NCBI GenBank assembly: GCA_011192085.1
Contig: DUEQ01000560.1
Location: 1-6,453, forward strand
Direction of reading: 5' to 3'
Length of the DNA: 6,453 bases
From: Caldilineae bacterium
GTDB lineage: Bacteria; Chloroflexota; Anaerolineae; J102
Shown here: in pieces, positions 4,677 to 6,453 of the stretch
How the letters are laid out: the number at the start of each line of letters is the position of its first letter
Numbering within the stretch: the stretch's first letter is position 1
Translations under genes and position numbers: made by a program
Notes under the pieces: generated by a model
Told to the model about the DNA's origin: nothing
Database searches by the model: none
The model's input: the letters and a program-made list of their open reading frames with translations, nothing else

Positions 4677-6453
4677 CTAACGCAATGCCCGAATCTGCTC
4701 TTCCAACGTCGTTTTCTGCGCCCGCAGGTCGGCCAGGGTTTGGCGAGTTTGGGCCACCACTTTTTCCGGGGCCTTCTGTACGAAGTTGGGGTTGTCCAGT
4801 CGGGCCTGGGTGGAGGCGATGCGCTTTTCCGTCTCCGCCAACTGCTTGCGCAGCCGGGCCAATTCCGCGTCGATGTCCACCATGCCGCCCAGGGGCAGGA
4901 ACGCGGTGGTATCCGCCACCACCAGGCTCACGCCCTTCTCGCCCTCGGGGATGGGGCCGAAGGTGATCTGTTCGGGATCCAGCCGGGCCAACAGGGCCAG
5001 GATGTCCTGCATCGCGGCCAAGGTCTCGCCGTGGGTGGGCGCGTCGATGACCGCCGCGATCTTGCGCGCGGGCTCCACGTTGTACTCACTGCGCGCGTTG
5101 CGGATGGCTCGCACCACCTCTCGTAAATGGTCGAATGCGTCCGCGTCGGTCGGGAAGTTGAACTGAGAGTGGACTTCGGGCCAGGCCGCGATGATAAGCG
5201 CGGGCTGCTCCCCCTCCACGTGGGGCAGATGCTGCCACAGCTCTTCGGTGACAAAGGGGATATAGGGGTGGAGCAGACGCAGGGTCTGGTCCAGCACGTA
5301 AACCAGGGTCTGGCGCACCGGATCGGGATCCTCACCCCGCAGCCGGGGTTTGGAGGCCTCGATGTACCAGTCCGCGAAATCGCCCCAGAGGAAATCATAG
5401 ACCTGCCGGCCCGCCTCGCCGAACTGGTAGCTGTCGATGAGTCGGGTGGCGTTAGCGATGGTCTGGTTCAGGTGATGGAGGATCCACTTCTCCGGGGTGT
5501 GGAGGGTGGCAGGATCGGGCGCGCCCTGGTAAGTGAAGTCCTCGGACAGATTCCCCAGCACGAACCGGGTCGCATTCCAGATTTTGTTCGCGAAATTGCG
5601 ATTGGCCCGGATGCGATTGATGCTCAAATTCATGTCGTTGCCGGGAGTGGAGCCGGTAAGCAGGGTGAAGCGCAGCGCGTCCGCGCCGTAATCATCCATC
5701 ACCTCGATGGGATCCACCACATTGCCATAGGTTTTGCTCATCTTGCGACCATGCTCATCCCGCACCAAGCCATGAAGATAAATGGTGTGGAAGGGCACAT
5801 CGTTGGTGAAGAGCAGGCCCTGCATGATCATCCGGGCCACCCAGAAGAAGAGGATGTCGTAGCCCGTTTCCAGCACGTCGGTGGGGTAGAAGCGGGCCAG
5901 ATCGGGGGTGTCGTCGGGCCAGCCCAGGGTGCTGAAGGGCCACAACCCAGAGCTGAACCAGGTGTCCAGCACGTCGGGGTCCTGTTCCAGCTCCACAGGA
6001 TGGCCGTAGTATTCCTCGGCCAGCGCGTGGGCCTCTTCCTCGTCGTGGGCCACGAATTCCTGGCCATCGGGCCCGTACCACACAGGGATGCGATGTCCCC
6101 ACCACAACTGACGGCTGATGCACCAGGGCCGCAGATTCTCCAGCCAGTGGAAATAGACCTTCTCGAAACGCTTGGGGACGATCTTGATGCGGCCCGTGCG
6201 CACCGCGGCCAGGCCCAGCTCGGCCATGGGATTCGTATTCACGAACCACTGTTTGCTGACCAAGGGCTCGATGATCTCGCCCCCTCGTTGGGCCCGGGGC
6301 GCCTGGATGATATGGGGCTGCTCTTTGATGACCAGTCCAGCCTCGCGCATATCCTCCCAAAGCCGTTGACGGGCCTCGAAGCGGTCCATGCCGGCGTAGG
6401 GCCCCGCGTTCTCGTTGAGGGTGGCGTCTTTATTCATGATATTGATGACCCGC
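4677..6453 (-). CDS. valS: Valyl-tRNA synthetase, C-terminal part (N-terminus beyond window)
   Basis: ValRS charges tRNA-Val with valine in the cytoplasm and edits mischarged threonine. About 592 of the usual 880 or so residues are present, and the frame stays open through the right edge (RVINI before an internal Met at 6437), so the gene start is outside. In order I see the end of the editing insertion (NENAGPYAGMDRFEAR), EPLVSKQWFV, WCISRQLWWGHRIPVWY, the DVLDTWFSSGLWPFSTLGWP segment and the ATP-binding KMSKT loop (5744-5730). After these come the anticodon-binding helical domain and a C-terminal coiled coil (about 4680-4870) with ELARLRKQL and NPNFVQKAPEKVV, the tRNA-contacting arm. The HIGH motif is off-window. 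KMSKT in place of KMSKS is a conservative change. The gene looks intact and functional. Confidence 0.97.
   Translation of the reverse strand, partial: RVINIMNKDATLNENAGPYAGMDRFEARQRLWEDMREAGLVIKEQPHIIQAPRAQRGGEIIEPLVSKQWFVNTNPMAELGLAAVRTGRIKIVPKRFEKVYFHWLENLRPWCISRQLWWGHRIPVWYGPDGQEFVAHDEEEAHALAEEYYGHPVELEQDPDVLDTWFSSGLWPFSTLGWPDDTPDLARFYPTDVLETGYDILFFWVARMIMQGLLFTNDVPFHTIYLHGLVRDEHGRKMSKTYGNVVDPIEVMDDYGADALRFTLLTGSTPGNDMNLSINRIRANRNFANKIWNATRFVLGNLSEDFTYQGAPDPATLHTPEKWILHHLNQTIANATRLIDSYQFGEAGRQVYDFLWGDFADWYIEASKPRLRGEDPDPVRQTLVYVLDQTLRLLHPYIPFVTEELWQHLPHVEGEQPALIIAAWPEVHSQFNFPTDADAFDHLREVVRAIRNARSEYNVEPARKIAAVIDAPTHGETLAAMQDILALLARLDPEQITFGPIPEGEKGVSLVVADTTAFLPLGGMVDIDAELARLRKQLAETEKRIASTQARLDNPNFVQKAPEKVVAQTRQTLADLRAQKTTLEEQIRALR

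Noticed and set aside
4518..5126. Long + strand reading frame of 202 codons opposite the valS 3' end.
   Set aside because: valS is unmistakable on the other strand. The frame is an antisense shadow produced by high GC.

Overview
The window reads as a GC-rich bacterial chromosome segment, mostly housekeeping and small hypothetical genes. I see no transposase, integrase, phage gene, CRISPR array, tRNA or rRNA. The E. coli-like class I (FbaB/DhnA) aldolase, the archaeal-type aconitase-X small subunit, the compact FtsK-like ATPase and the heptamer microsatellite would together suit a Chloroflexota bacterium (Anaerolineae-like). That placement is an inference from gene style, not a demonstrated one.

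Left part, + strand. A complete class I fructose-bisphosphate aldolase (35-1090) is followed by a GC hairpin. Next comes a 170-bp regulatory region with four GGGAAAA repeats at helical spacing, a near-consensus sigma70 promoter (1209-1237) and a dyad over the predicted transcription start. This promoter drives a likely three-gene operon. The genes are a stand-alone FtsK/SpoIIIE motor (1304-2329), a two-helix membrane protein with a Pro/Gln-rich tail overlapping it by ATGA (2326-2730), and a small basic protein resembling the DUF6504 family (2767-3054). The motor has no membrane domain and the next gene supplies a membrane hairpin plus P/Q linker. The pair therefore looks like an FtsK split into separate motor and anchor polypeptides, which is the most interesting hypothesis here.

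Middle part. A 45-aa SEC-C zinc-motif protein (3182-3319) has its own promoter and a strong terminator. It converges on a minus-strand unit made of a Nudix hydrolase (4301 to 3798) and, 30 bp further on, the small 'swivel' subunit of an aconitase X-family dehydratase (3767 to 3336). The stop codon of the swivel gene lies in the loop of the SEC-C terminator, and an 11-bp inverted repeat flanks that terminator. The Nudix C-terminus is written in 7-bp repeats. The Nudix gene has a predicted promoter about 200 bp upstream and a structured leader.

Right part, - strand. The C-terminal two thirds of valyl-tRNA synthetase (valS) run off the right edge. A 12-bp-stem hairpin lies 66 bp beyond its stop codon. 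The 375 bp between valS and the Nudix gene hold this hairpin, the Nudix promoter and the leader, with no convincing gene.
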